DNA of 64,000 bases. It comes from Halichoerus grypus (Eukaryota; Chordata; Mammalia; Carnivora; Phocidae). The stretch lies in assembly GCF_964656455.1 (NCBI RefSeq), contig NC_135719.1:3823163-3887162 (forward strand). Reading direction: 5' to 3'. Shown piece after piece: positions 45,836 to 55,744 of the stretch (the first letter of the stretch is position 1; each line of letters begins with the position of its first letter). The notes beneath the pieces are model-generated. The model was not told the origin of the DNA. It worked only from the letters and a program-made list of their open reading frames with translations, and made no database searches. The position numbers were made by a program, and so were the translations under genes.

Positions 45836-46147
45836 ACATGGCTTAATAGCTTTCATCAGTTTTAGAAAATTCTTGGCCATCGTGGCTTCAGATATTGCTT
45901 CTATCCCATTCTCTTTTTCACCTCCTCATCTGAGACTTCATATTAGACTTTCTAATCATATCACACAGATAGAAAATACCTTACAAATATGAACCAATAG
46001 AAAGCTGATGTGGCTATACTATGTTATTTTCTATTTTTTTCTTTTCTTTTTATCTCTCTGGGCTTCAGTCTGAATATCTTTCCTTTTGACCTATCTTCCA
46101 GATCACTAGCTCTCTTTAGCTGTATCTAATCTACTATTAAACTCCGC

Positions 46148-46610
46148 TTCAGTTATCTGTTGCTACGTAACAATGTACTCCAAAATTTTTTGGCTTAAAA
46201 CAACTGCCACCATTTATTTGCATGTGTTTCTGCAGTTTAGGCAAGGTTCGGTAGGCTAGACATACTGTGGACTAGAGTAGCTTAATTGGGGTTGGGGGAT
46301 CCAAACTGACTTTACTCACATGTATGGCACTTCAACGAGGGGGACCAGAAGAGATGACTGGCTGGATGTCCTCTCTCTCTCTCTCTGTATTCTTTCATTC
46401 TCTAGGGCCTCTCTCCATGTGACGCTCCCCTTCCATACCAGCAGGGTATTTGTAAGTATTCACATGGTAGGTTGGAACTCCACGAGGGTGAAAACAGAAG
46501 CTGCTATGCCTCTTAATGCCTAGACCCAGAACTGGCCAGGCCTCATCTCTCTCACATCCTTCACTCCACATAGTTGCCCGTCAGATGGTTGAACTTAGAT
46601 ACTGTCCTCT
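46148..46610 (+). mobile_element. Old mammalian repeat (same family as 25885-26490)
   Basis: Opens TTCAGTTATCTGTTGCTACGTAACAATG, then GGCTTAAAACAACTGCCACC, ACTCACATGTATGGCACTTCAACG, TCTCCATGTGACGCTCC, CTATGCCTCTTAATGCCTAGACCCAGAACTGGC. The layout is that of a common old LTR-like repeat. Family name not certain. Confidence 0.6.
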
Positions 46611-46772
46611 CCCCAGACTCCTGCAATACTACTCCACGTGGCATGGTTTTCGCTCCTTCACCATCCTCCTGGTTCTCCATGGCCCTAGACCTAGGGCAAT
46701 GACTGGTGCATAGCGCTACTCAACAAGTATTTTTTTCAGTAAACAAAGAAATGAATGCAAACTGTTGATCCA

Positions 46773-46856
46773 ATGCTCTCTTCGGCAGCATCTATGCTAA
46801 TATTGGAACCATGCTAGCCAAAATGGTGGCCAAAGCTGCAAATTCTTCAAGCCTTT
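46773..46856 (+). pseudogene. U6 snRNA pseudogene
   Basis: ATGCTCTCTTCGGCAGCATCTATGCTAATATTGGAAC matches the U6 5' half (GTGCTCGCTTCGGCAGCACATATACTAAAATTGGAAC). It then continues with decayed equivalents of the 3' half, CTAGCCAAAATGGTGGCC and CAAATTCTTCAAGCCTT. The middle is shortened. No U6 promoter elements are visible, so it is a dead retrocopy. Confidence 0.82.
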
Positions 46857-47468
46857 AATGTCTTTTACATCTTGAATCCCTTCCCCCACGAAAAACTTAG
46901 TAACTCATTAACATTCTCCAGTTTGCTCCTCAGCCAGTGAGGGGGTGAGAATGAGAACAATCGCAATGCAAACAGCCTTCGGACTCGAGTGTCAGGGGGT
47001 AGAATTCCCAGGACCTGAAACAATCCTCCTTTCCTTCTCCAAATAAGATCCCAAGTGGCTCAAGTAGTATCTTCAGAGACCATAACATGCTTCTGGGATC
47101 ATTATCGGGGTGCTCTCTTCTCCTCTCTTTGCTGGCCTGAGTACAGTTGCTCTGTTATACCCAGCAATGTGACTGACCCCAACCTTTGACACCTATCTTG
47201 TCCTATCATGGCCCAGGTTGACTTTAATGATTCCTTCTGCCAACCCAGAACTGCCCAATGCCCACGCCGAGGGGGGCGTTCTCTCTCTCACCACAGATAG
47301 TGCACAATAGTCCTTTCACTGACTCTCAAGAAGGTGTATCTCATAGCCCTTTCTCTTTCAAGGAATGTGAGACCAGTTCCTCTTGGACATTTGAAAGACA
47401 CCTCTAATGGCAAAAGTAGTAGAAATGAACTCTGATGCAAAGTGCAGGGAACTCCCCCGGACATACTG

Positions 47469-47503
<35 letters not shown>

Positions 47504-47590
47504 GTTAAAACCAAATTTTCCTGACTCCCTTTCCACACTTCTTTTCACCGCACCATGTTAACAACAGCAGCAAAGATAACACTACCAACT
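46857..47590. other. Unassigned intergenic sequence with a GT run
   Basis: No gene recognised. Contains the (GT)n at 47471-47501. Confidence 0.4.
47471..47501 (+). repeat. (GT)n microsatellite
   Basis: About 15 uninterrupted GT units, long enough to be length-polymorphic. Confidence 0.95.
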
Positions 47591-47710
47591 AATATTTAGT
47601 GAGTACTTACTATTTGCCAGGCATTGTTCTAGGTGCTTTATATATATCATCTCACACATAATTTGGGGAGGAGGAATCGATTTTAGGCAACTGAAGCATC
47701 ATAGAGTGGG
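47591..47710 (-). mobile_element. MIR fragment (antisense)
   Basis: AATATTTAGTGAGTACTTACTATTTGCCAGGCATTGTTCTAGGTGCTTTATATATATCATCTCACA is the complemented MIR 3' portion. Confidence 0.8.
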
Positions 47711-48620
47711 TGAATCTGGGGGACAAATCTGAAGGAACTGTTAGAGTTTTATTAGGAAGTTGAGTCAAGATATGAAAGGTGAAGGTGAAAACCGGACAGG
47801 GTCAACAAACTGTGGGGATGTGTATGAGTGAGAAGAGGAACAGCAAAATGCAGACCAAAGTGCCAAGGGCAGGGCGAAGTAGTAGCCCGTAGGGATTTTA
47901 GGATAATAAAATCAAAAGTGATCAAAGGACAGTGATATTATTATCATTTGTGAATTGAATTCTTTCCAAGTTTCAGAAGTAAAATTAATGTGTACTATTC
48001 TGACATAGCAAAGAGACCAGCTCTTGGGGCCAAACAAAAATAAAATACATCAGACTCTTAATGGGCTTAGTGGTATCTCTAAAGGGTTAGTTATTATCTG
48101 TTAAATATTTGAATAGAGCATTGTTCTGGAATAGCCGCAGGAACAGCCCTTTGCCTAAAAGCAGAGGAACAAGTCTGAAAGCCCTGTCTGTAGTTGACAA
48201 GGTGGTCTGCATCCAGCCTGGCTGCAGAGACAGATGGGCTCCTAGCCAAGCGCATTAGGAGATTCCTGAGGACCAGTGAGAAGGAGCCTAGAAGGAGATC
48301 CCCTGTGTGTTTGTTATTAAGGCTGACTTGGTCAGGGCACGAGAGGCAGGCAGATGACGTGTGCTGAGCAGTGAGACCAGGTTTAGAAGAAACCCTCAAA
48401 CCAAAGCCTCGCTGGGAGAAATCTCCACATTCTCAAAAAACAAAACAAAACAAAAAAGCCACAAAAAACCAAACAAACAAAAGAACCCTATCAATGATCC
48501 CCTTTGGCCTCTGTCTTCAACCTCTCCATTGACTGCTTCTCCTCATTATAAATTCACATTTCTCCAATCTTTGACAATGCAACCAATTACAACGGAACAA
48601 TTCACCCTTCATGCGTTCTT
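47711..48620. other. Unassigned intergenic sequence
   Basis: The antisense frame at 48094-48399 (101 aa) has no recognised domain. CAAAACAAAACAAAAAAGCC-type A-rich patch near 48440-48480. Confidence 0.4.
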
Positions 48621-48824
48621 TTTTTTTTTTTTTTTTTAAAGATTTTATTTATTTATTTGACAGAAAGAGACATAGTGAGAGCAGGAACACAAGCAGGGGG
48701 AGTGGGAGAGGGAGAAGCAGGCTTCCCGCGGAGCAGGGAGCCCGATGTGGGACTCGATCCCAGGACCCTGGGATCATGACCTGAGCTGAAGGCAGACGCT
48801 TAACGACTGAGCCACCCAGGCGCC
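48621..48824 (-). mobile_element. SINEC insertion (antisense)
   Basis: Perfect 16-base duplication CCCTTCATGCGTTCTT at 48605-48620 and 48825-48840. Inserted at the 5' edge of the L2. Confidence 0.96.
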
Positions 48825-48840
48825 CCCTTCATGCGTTCTT

Positions 48841-49720
48841 GCTAGTCCTTCTCCACTGCTGGGAATGAGGTGTCTACACTTCCTGCCTCCACAATCCCGC
48901 CTCTCACTCACTTGTCAAGCCACTGCTCCCTGGTTTCTTCCCGTCACCATTTCAGGGACACAGTTTCCACCAAGGTCACCAAAGCCGTCTCAATCGCCAG
49001 ATTCAGTGCATCCATCTCCTTTCTTAGCTCACTTGACCTTCCTGTGGCATCTATCTGGACAGGTCCCTCCTTTTGGAAATTCTTTAATTTTTTTTTTTCT
49101 CTCCTCCAGCACTACTGTCCTCTTCTTTTGCTGCCTGACCCTTAATGGTTAGGGTTACCTGGCTCCATCTTTGGTCACTGCATTTCTTATCTGACACAGT
49201 CTCCTGGGAACCTCCCACAGGGTTTCAGTCACCACGTGTATATTGATGTCACACAAATCTCTATATTCTGCCTTGACTTCTTTCTCAAAGCTGTATGTTC
49301 AGCTGTTCACTAAACATCCCTTTCTGCATGCCCCACGGAAATTTCGACACACAAAACCACTCATTATCTCATCCCCAAATTGTCCTTTCTTCATGGATTT
49401 TCTCAACTGAGTGCCAAAACTAATCATCCTGTTGCTTAAGCCAGAAACCAGGGAATGGTTTCTGATTTGTTCTTCCTACCCAGTTGGCACCAAGTGAGTC
49501 AGCAAGCCCTGTCTCAGCCCTTCTGTCTCCTGGTGAGAGCCCCCCAACTGAGCCTCTGCCTCCAGACTCTTACCCTCAAATCCACCTCCACAGTGGCCAC
49601 CGGAGTAATTTGTCTGTACCCAAACCATGATCATGACCCTCCTCTGCTGAAAGTCTTCCTGTGGCTTCCAACTGACAACGTGTCTGTTCTCATTTCTTCC
49701 CCCCCTCCTGTTCCCACGCT
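48841..49720 (+). mobile_element. L2 LINE (sense), diverged
   Basis: L2 ORF2 wording in order: TTCCACCAAGGTCACCAAAGCC, GTCTCAATCGCCAGATTC, CTCACTTGACCTTCCTGTGGC, then TGTATATTGATGTCACACAAATCTC (the YADD-box region), TCACTAAACATCC, TTGTTCTTCCTACCC, GTCAGCAAGCCCTGTC, and CCTCCTCTGCTGAAAGTCTTCCTGTGGC near the 3' end. The + open frames here (48865-49152, 49455-49844) are remnants without a clean RT. Confidence 0.78.
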
Positions 49721-49887
49721 ATGCCCACAGGGACACCAGACGGTAGGGGGCAAGCAGCCAACAGCTAGGGCTTTGGCAGCTAATCAGAGGGATTTCGGTT
49801 TGACAGAAGAGGATATAGGAACCAGGTTCATGAGTGGGGCATGATGGCAGGTCATAGAAGTGGGAGACACATTAGCAGACTGCTAGG

Positions 49888-50250
49888 AATTGAACGTCTG
49901 TGTCCTCCCAAAATTCAGATGCTAAATCCTAATGTCCCATGTATTTGGAAGTGAGGCCTTTGGGAGGGGATCAGGTCATGAGGGTGGAGCCCTCATAAAT
50001 GAGATTAGTGCCTTTATAAAAGAGACCCCAGAGAGCTGCCATGCCATCCTCCCCCTCCTACCTGTGGAAGAACGCAGGGTAAAAACTGTCCTCTAGGAAC
50101 CAGGAAGCGGGGCCTCACCAGAAAACAGAATCACCAGCACCTTGTTCTTGGACCTCCCAGCCTCCAGAACTGTGAGAAATAAACTTTCCCTTGTTTATAA
50201 GTCACCCCTTCCATGGTATTTTGTTATAGCCGCCTGAAGGGACGGACACT
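49888..50250 (+). mobile_element. MLT1-type solo LTR (ERVL-MaLR)
   Basis: Follows the MLT1A layout: TGTGTCCTCCCAAAATTCAGATG, AGGCCTTTGGGAGGGGATCAGG, CATGAGGGTGGAGCCCTCAT, AAAAGAGACCCCAGAGAGCTGCC, CCTCCAGAACTGTGAGAAATAAAC (with an AATAAA signal), TATTTTGTTATAGCCGCC. No internal region. Confidence 0.85.
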
Positions 50251-50814
50251 GGCTATTACAACGGAGACAAAGCGGTGAGAAAAGAGGACAGGTGAGCCTG
50301 CAGGACCCATGAGGAAGGGGTGATGTCTAAAAAGGAGAATCACCAGGTACAAGTAGTAAAGAAATGTATTAGCAGGTCACGTCAGGCAGGCACTAGGAAC
50401 AACGTGAACAAGCCTCCGGAAGTCCAGAGACTTTAAAGCCCCATTATTGGAAGCCCAGCACCAAGAGCAGGAGCACACACACTACAAGGCAAGGGCGGGG
50501 GGGGGGGGGGGGGGGGGGCAGATGCTGCTAGAAAGGAATGGCTTCTACAAAAGGGGAGAGCAGGAAAGCTCAGAGGAGGGGACAAACACGTACAAGAACT
50601 GTCCTTGTGACAAAGGCCACAGAAAGTAGGTTACACTCAGGGGCTGCGCCCGTGACTTCTTACAGGTGGGCTTCGGGATGATGAAAGAAGCGGCATTCAT
50701 CATTAGGCAGGTGCAAAACACGGTGTCCGAAACGTTGCCAGGATTGGAAACAAGTGACCGGCCAGAGTTAAGTCCCTTTCCCAAAACTACAGGCCTGTAA
50801 GACCCACGCGAGGA
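50251..50814. other. Unassigned sequence upstream of the CpG island
   Basis: Holds the poly(G) tract at 50497-50518. No gene recognised; the antisense frame at 50545-50784 has no known domain. Confidence 0.4.
50497..50518 (+). repeat. Poly(G) tract, 22 pure G
   Basis: Twenty-two consecutive G, preceded by GGGC, about 430 bases upstream of the HDGFL3 CpG island. Such a run can form G-quadruplex or triplex structures and is prone to length change and sequencing error. Confidence 0.9.
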
Positions 50815-50905
50815 GAAGCACGACCGCGCTTGGACTCTGGAGTCCTGTAGGTCCGCGTTCGAATCCCGACTGTGCCGCCAGGCACATGAGAGCCACCTCC
50901 CGTGA
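50815..50905 (+). mobile_element. MIR fragment
   Basis: TTGGACTCTGGAGTCCTGTAGGTCCGCGTTCGAATCCCGACTGTGCC is the MIR tRNA-like region, at the edge of the CpG island. Confidence 0.7.
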
Positions 50906-51222
50906 CTCCGGCTGAAGAGCCTGCCCTAGGTGGGTCACACTGCATTGTCACGGGCAGACCTGGGCCGAGGACCCAGCAAGGTCGCTGACTCCAGAGCGGG
51001 GCTCTTTGCAGGCAGCCTGATGGTCAGGGCAGCGGGTCCCCTCGCGCAGCCGTCCCCCAGGCCTGCAGCGCCTTTGTGCCCCACTCACCGGGGAGCACCC
51101 GCAGCAGGGGCCCGCGGGGGGCGGCCGGGCGAGGGGCGGGCGTGGGACTGGGGGGCGCAGGGGGAGGGGAGCGCCCCCCTAGAGTGGCGCGGGCCGGCGG
51201 GGAGGGGGGCGGCCAGGTGGTG

Positions 51223-51227
51223 ATTGG
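51223..51227 (-). promoter_or_regulatory. Inverted CCAAT box (candidate NF-Y site)
   Basis: TGATTGGCTG is the reverse complement of a good NF-Y/CCAAT motif. It lies inside the CpG island about 250 bases upstream of the first upstream ATG, a usual distance from a CpG-island start region. Motif only; no functional evidence. Confidence 0.5.
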
Positions 51228-51470
51228 CTGGGCTGCGGCAGGCAGCTCCGGGCCCAGAACAAAAGAGAGCGGGCGGCGGGCGTCCTCCGGAGTAGGCGCT
51301 CCCGCCCGCCCCGCGCGGGCTTCGGTGCTGGGGGAGGACGCGCCCACCGCCCGCCCGCCCGCCGAGCAGCCGGGCTGGCGCGCTCGGTTTCTGGGCGAAA
51401 GCCGGCCGTGTACCTAGGAATTAACCGGCCGGCGCGGGAGGGGAGGGGAGCGGGAAGCGGGGCGGGGGGG

Positions 51471-51903
51471 ATGCTGAGCGCGCGCGAGAACAATAATAAG
51501 ATCGTGTTTGCGGTCGCTGCCCGAGGAGGAATTCGGAGGAGGCGCGAGGCCCGGCGCTCGCGCCGCGCCCGGGAGCCCGGGAGGGAGGCCGGCGGCGGCA
51601 TGAGGCAGGCGACGCGGCGCCTGTGAGCAGCGCGCGGCGGCGGCGGGGACCTCGGCGCGGGCGAGAGCCGAGCGGCCGGGGGCTCCCCTCCCCCGCTGCC
51701 GGGCCGTGATTTGCCGGGCCTGCTGCGCCCCCCGCCCACCCCTCGCCTCAGCCGCCGCCTCGCCGCTTCCCCTCGTCGGAGCGGCCGCTCGCCCGCCCGC
51801 TCGAGGCCCGCGGGGAGCGCGGCGCAGTCCGTCGGCCCACGGGGGGGCGGCCTCCCGGCATCTTCGCGGCGACCAAGGACGAGCGGGGGAGGAAGCGGCC
51901 GGG
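51471..51903 (+). promoter_or_regulatory. HDGFL3: Likely HDGFL3 5' untranslated leader, with an upstream ORF
   Basis: G+C-rich leader in front of the HDGFL3 ATG. The transcription start cannot be read directly. If it lies upstream of 51471, the leader contains a 51-codon upstream ORF (ATG 51471, stop TGA 51624-51626) with a second in-frame ATG at 51600. No other upstream ATG occurs between 51627 and 51903. The main frame itself is open for 100 codons before the ATG, from just after an in-frame TGA at 51601-51603, and includes a GTG at 51706. Long open frames are expected at this base composition, so neither frame is claimed as translated. Confidence 0.55.
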
Positions 51904-51987
51904 ATGGCGCGTCCGCGGCCCCGCGAGTACAAGGCGGGCGACCTGGTCTTCGCCAAGATGAAGGGCTACCCGCACTGGCCGGCCCGG
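51904..51987 (+). CDS. HDGFL3: HDGFL3 coding exon 1 (PWWP-domain protein, N-terminal 28 residues)
   Basis: First coding exon of HDGF-like 3, a member of the HDGF/LEDGF family. These proteins carry an N-terminal PWWP (HATH) domain that binds nucleosomes and methylated histone H3K36 and act in the nucleus. The exon reads [20 protein letters not shown] then GYPHWPAR. The PHWP signature is at residues 23-26, after the conserved [11 protein letters not shown] strand. The start [12 protein letters not shown] fits HDGFL3 as I know it; HDGF begins MSRSNRQKEYKCG, HDGFL2 MPHAFKPGD and PSIP1 MTRDFKPGD. The ATG has a strong context (G at -3 and +4). The last codon CGG (Arg28) is complete and is followed directly by GTGAGT, so the intron is phase 0. 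The rest of the PWWP domain and the C-terminal tail must lie beyond this window. Seen: exon, donor and motif. Known: family function. Inferred: paralogue identity, with high confidence. Confidence 0.93.
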
Positions 51988-51993
51988 GTGAGT
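51988..51993 (+). promoter_or_regulatory. HDGFL3: Splice donor of HDGFL3 intron 1
   Basis: GTGAGT follows the CGG codon of Arg28, giving a near-consensus U1 site (CGG|GTGAGT). The family is conserved up to exactly this residue (WPAR), and the reading frame beyond it loses all similarity, which places the exon boundary here. Confidence 0.9.
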
Positions 51994-52650
51994 ACGGCGG
52001 CCGCGGGCCCGCCCGCCCACCATTTTCCCCTTCATGATGGCGCGCCCGCCCCCTTTCCCCATCCGCCTCAGCCCGGAGCCCGGCGCCGGGCGCCCCGAGC
52101 CGGCCGCGGCCGGGGCTGGAGGCGCGGGCGGCGCTGCGCACGGAGCACGGGCCCGGGCCGGAGGCGACGGTTCCGGGCCGCGCCCGCTCCCCGCGAGGGC
52201 GGCCATCCTTCCGCCCCCTCTCGAAGGCGGCTCCGGCCCGGGCAGGCCCGCCGCCGGGCACCCGGGCAGCCGCGCCGCCGGGCGGCGGGCCTGGGCGGGA
52301 GGCATGGCTGCGGGCAGGGTCGCGGGTGGGCAGCCGGGTCCCGGGCGGACGTCGGGGCACGTAGGGGAGCGTAATGCAAATGGCTGTCGGCGAGCCGGCG
52401 GGGGCCGCGGCGGCGACTCCTGGGAAGGGCCAGTGGGCATGCAGAGGCCGGCAGGAGCCTCCTGGCAGCGTTCATCCATCCCTCGGCGCCGCCTTCGCCA
52501 TCCAGACTTGTTGAGTTTTCCCTGAGCGCGGTTCCGGGCGCCCCGCCGGCCCCATCATTGTCCCGGGCTCCGTGCATCCCCGCCGCCCGGCGCGCCTGCA
52601 CGGCACCCGGGGCGGCCGGCGCCCAGCTGGGGGTCCGCGACGCTCCTCGC

Positions 52651-53189
52651 GCCTCTTCACCTCCATGTTTGTTTCAGGTCGGATCCCAGACCTTCTCCTG
52701 GGCCTCCCGCCCCGGCCCACAATGGCTCTCCCCCTCTCTGGCAAGGTTGTCGCAGGGCGCTTTCTCTAGAAAGCATCTGCGTGGAGCACACGGCGTTAAT
52801 TTTTTAATTTTTTTTTATCGGGCCCTTGGAGCGAGGAGATCAACACTGCCGTGTGTGCTTTGTGCTTTAAAAATAAATCCCTTTTACTTTTTGATTTTTA
52901 TCCTGGTTGGCAGTTAGTTGTTTGAAACGGGAGATAGAGTGAAAAGGAGGGTCAGGGCGTTTGGAGGCTCTGTTGGTATCCTTGGGGAACGGAGGTAGAC
53001 GTGGGAAAACCTGGCATCAATAAGAGTGTGAGCCCCAAAATGTGGTGTTACAGTCAAGTGAAGGTAGCCAGACCAAGGGGGGAAAACACCCGTTCACAAA
53101 AGGAAGTGACATCACGGGTGGCCAGGCTGAAATTCGTGAAGTTGAAGTAACGGATGGACAGAATCACTTTTTTTGTATTTAGTTTGGCA
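52651..53189. other. Intron 1 sequence, unassigned
   Basis: Transition from the CpG island to AT-rich intron. No repeat recognised. Confidence 0.4.
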
Positions 53190-53345
53190 CGATTGTAAAA
53201 CAGAAAGAACAGTTGGCCTGGGAATTGGGGGGGCCTGGTATTTGGTTTGGGCTTTGTTATGGGCTAATCATTTCAACTGTCTGAACATCCATTTCTGCAA
53301 CTATAAAATGATCATCTCTAGGATTCCTTCCAGTACTGACACCTC
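53190..53345 (+). mobile_element. MIR (intronic)
   Basis: TATGGGCTAATCATTTCAACTGTCTGAACATCCATTTCTGCAACTATAAAATGATCATCTC corresponds to the MIR core (GTGACC.TGGGCAAGTCA, CTCTCTGTGCCTCAGTTTCCTCATCTGTAAAATG). Confidence 0.7.
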
Positions 53346-53749
53346 AGATTTCAAGTGAGGGTCAGGTTCCATTAGGCTGTGAAAATAACTTTGGAGAGTC
53401 AAAAAAAAAAACCCCAAAACTTAAAATTTCATTAACAAGTTGCCACCTGTAGTAATTTTGAAACAAAAAAAGTGCTGCAGAAGTAGTCCTAGCTGTGTAT
53501 CTAATTGCACGTGAAATTCCTAGAAGTTGTAATTCCAAAACCAAGGCAAAATGGAAAATAAGATGAGGAAACAAAATCAGGTTGTTAGATAAAATAAATG
53601 CAGGGGAAAAAAATCTCTCTCTTCCCCATTTAACATAAACTTTTCAAGGAAAGGACATGTCTCTCTCTTTTTTTTAATTTAAAAAAAAGGTATTTTATAA
53701 TGAGTAGCATGTTATTAATTTCCAAGGAAAGGTAAGGGTTAGAAAAAGG

Positions 53750-53855
53750 TATTTGAGTCCCTGCTCTGTTAGTACCATGCTGTATGCTTCATGTATGTTC
53801 TCATGTTATTTCCACTCCAGTTCTCTGAGGCATTATCCCCATTTCACACCTAGCT
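53750..53855 (-). mobile_element. MIR fragment (antisense, intronic)
   Basis: TCTGTTAGTACCATGCTGTATGCTTCATGTATGTTCTCATGTTATTTCC and GAGGCATTATCCCCATTTCACACC give the complemented MIR 3' part. Confidence 0.7.
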
Positions 53856-54164
53856 ATAGCTTTGTACATGATATTACAAAATGCTAACTGGGAAAAAAAA
53901 ATCCTACTTATTCAAATTTCAAATACTGTCACTCGATATGAAGGCCTGTCTTGTGGGGATTAGATTTTGTGTGGCCCCAAGGGATCAGACCTAGGAGGAA
54001 AAACATGGGGGAGACAGATTTCGGTTCAGACTGTGGGGAGGACTTTTCTATCAAAGAAGGTCCATGCTTGAATGGAGAAGCAACTTCCCAGCTGTAGGGA
54101 AGATGTTGGGTCCTAGGCAGCCCCTTGTGAGGAATGTGGGCCAAAAGGATTCACTCATCTAGTA
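53856..54164. other. Intron 1 sequence, unassigned
   Basis: No repeat or conserved exon recognised. Confidence 0.35.
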
Positions 54165-54310
54165 AATTTGGTCAGGTTGGATTCCACTTTTGGCTGCGCT
54201 TCATACTCTGTGACCTTAGGCATAGTCTGTCGTCTTTCGAAATTTTAATTTACTAGCCTGTGAAATAGGCATAATTCTCACCTCACAGATTTAAGGGTGT
54301 GTAAAAGCAC
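54165..54310 (+). mobile_element. MIR (intronic)
   Basis: ACTCTGTGACCTTAGGCATAGTCTGTCGTC, then CTAGCCTGTGAAATAGGCATAATTCTCACCTCACAG, in MIR order. Confidence 0.75.
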
Positions 54311-54439
54311 CAACCAGCGGTGCTGGGGTGTTCCTCCCTTTTTTCCATTTTGGATTTCTAACTTTTCCCCTGTATTACTATACTGTTTTTAATTTTCAAC
54401 TTTTGAGTTAGATAGGTTATTTTCCCCAACATTTTGTTG

Positions 54440-54895
54440 AAATGATTCATTTCAAATGTATAGAAAAGTTAAAATAATTGTACAGTGAACACCCTTATAT
54501 CTACCACTCAAATTCTACAATTAACATTTACCGTACTTGCTTTATCATATTATTCATGTATCCATCGCTCTATCCATACAGCAGTCCATCTTATTTTAAT
54601 GCATTTTAAAGTAAGTTGCAGGCATCAGTATAATTTACCCCTAGACACTTCAGCATGCATTATCATTAACTAGAGGTCAATATTTTTCATAGATCCTTTT
54701 TTCTTTTTGTCTTTTGAGGTAAAATTTATGTAAACTGAAACACACTTAATGTACTATTCAGTGAGTTTGACAGATATACACTGGTATAATCCAAACCCTG
54801 TGCAAGATAGAGGGTAGTATCAGTACCCATGAAAGTTCCTCATGGCTCTTCCCAGTTAATTCCCGTCCTCTTCCCTATTCAGATGTGTTATATTA
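54440..54895 (-). mobile_element. Old L1 3' end (antisense, intronic)
   Basis: TTTTGAGGTAAAATTTATGTAAACTG, CAGTGAGTTTGACAGATATACAC and AAAGTTCCTCATGGCTCTTCCCAG match an old L1M 3' UTR complement. The left part (AAATGTATAGAAAAGTT, CACTTCAGCATGCATTATC) fits similar old L1 ends. Confidence 0.65.
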
Positions 54896-55744
54896 ACATT
54901 GAGTAGCCAGCTAGCTGTTTCTAATGGAGTATATTTTATATTGCATATGACTTAAAAATACAAGTTCATTTGTACCTAAGGATTAACTAGCTTGATATTA
55001 AAAATACTTATGCTAAAATAAGAGTCTCTGAACCCTTTTGATTGTGTACTCTATTGGTTAAAAAAAAATTGAGCATGCATCCCTAATATGTATAAATTTA
55101 CCTTAAATTATATATACATGTACTATTACATACATTATAAAATAAATACCCAAAGAAACTAAAGGGGATGACAGATGATATAATTTATGTTTTAAAATTC
55201 TTATTAGCAAAATATTAATAGTAGATTAAGTCTATATTTTTAAAGATATTAACTTTTGGAATATTTTTTCCCTGTTTCTTGTGAGATATGACTAGATAGT
55301 TTTTCTGAAGAGATTTTCTATAATAGAAATGTCAGCTGGGCCATTTCCTTGTTTGCTTGTGCTTACATTATTGGTATTATCTTTGCAGGACTCCTTTTAG
55401 CCACTTGTTCATTTGGCAAGAGTTCATTTAGAAGTGAATATTCCGTAATTTTGCTCAACTAGGCACTCTCAAATGGCAGTAAATCACAGTGTGCCCAAAG
55501 TGAATAAATATAACCATCTGAATAAGGACACCAGTGTCAATTTATATATTAAATATTATACGTTTTAGGTAAAAGAATAAGAAACTAAAATAGAAATTGT
55601 ACTGTTTTCTTCTTACACTCTCCCCCCAAATCGTCTTGTATATCCCCTGAGGTGTGAGCACTCTGTGTATGTTACCCCTGCTCTAAAAGATGGAAATAAA
55701 ACAGTCTCAAAACTCTTGTGTTTCAACCAAAGAACTCTTTTTAA
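54896..55744. other. Intron 1 sequence, unassigned
   Basis: AT-rich, no repeat body named. Confidence 0.35.

Larger units (their letters stand above)
37880..46145 (-). mobile_element. Long, old antisense L1 with many later insertions
   Basis: The complemented 3' end starts near 37880, with ORF2 C-terminus at 38150-39900, the RT box at 40372-40377 (complement of FADD) and upstream RT sequence resuming at 41903. Early ORF2 wording continues to about 45 kb, then ORF1-side wording to 46145. The order is consistent with one nearly full-length old element. It is interrupted by SINEs (38527, 38914, 39974, 42233, 42862, 43514, 44412, 44758), a younger L1 pair (40546-41902) and a MER5A, and carries an internal duplication at 45527-45835. 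ORFs are destroyed. Confidence 0.8.
50930..52650. promoter_or_regulatory. HDGFL3: CpG island / HDGFL3 promoter
   Basis: Abrupt rise in G+C and CpG density against an AT-rich background, starting near 50.93 kb and fading by about 52.65 kb. It contains an inverted CCAAT box (ATTGG at 51223-51227), GC boxes (GGGGCGGG at 51133-51140 and GGGGCGGGG at 51459-51467) and no clear TATA box. This is typical of a housekeeping-type, dispersed-start promoter. It spans the presumed start, the leader, exon 1 and the first 660 bases of intron 1. Confidence 0.88.

Noticed and set aside
51179..52360. 393-codon antisense open frame across the HDGFL3 CpG island, plus several 100-240 codon frames on both strands
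   Set aside because: The composition (Arg/Pro/Ala/Gly) is what a stop-poor, G+C-rich island gives in any frame. There is no known domain, and the frame runs through the HDGFL3 exon on the opposite strand.
52558..52917. Possible alternative first exon of HDGFL3 downstream in the island
   Set aside because: The open frame has no PWWP similarity and no convincing donor with matching phase.
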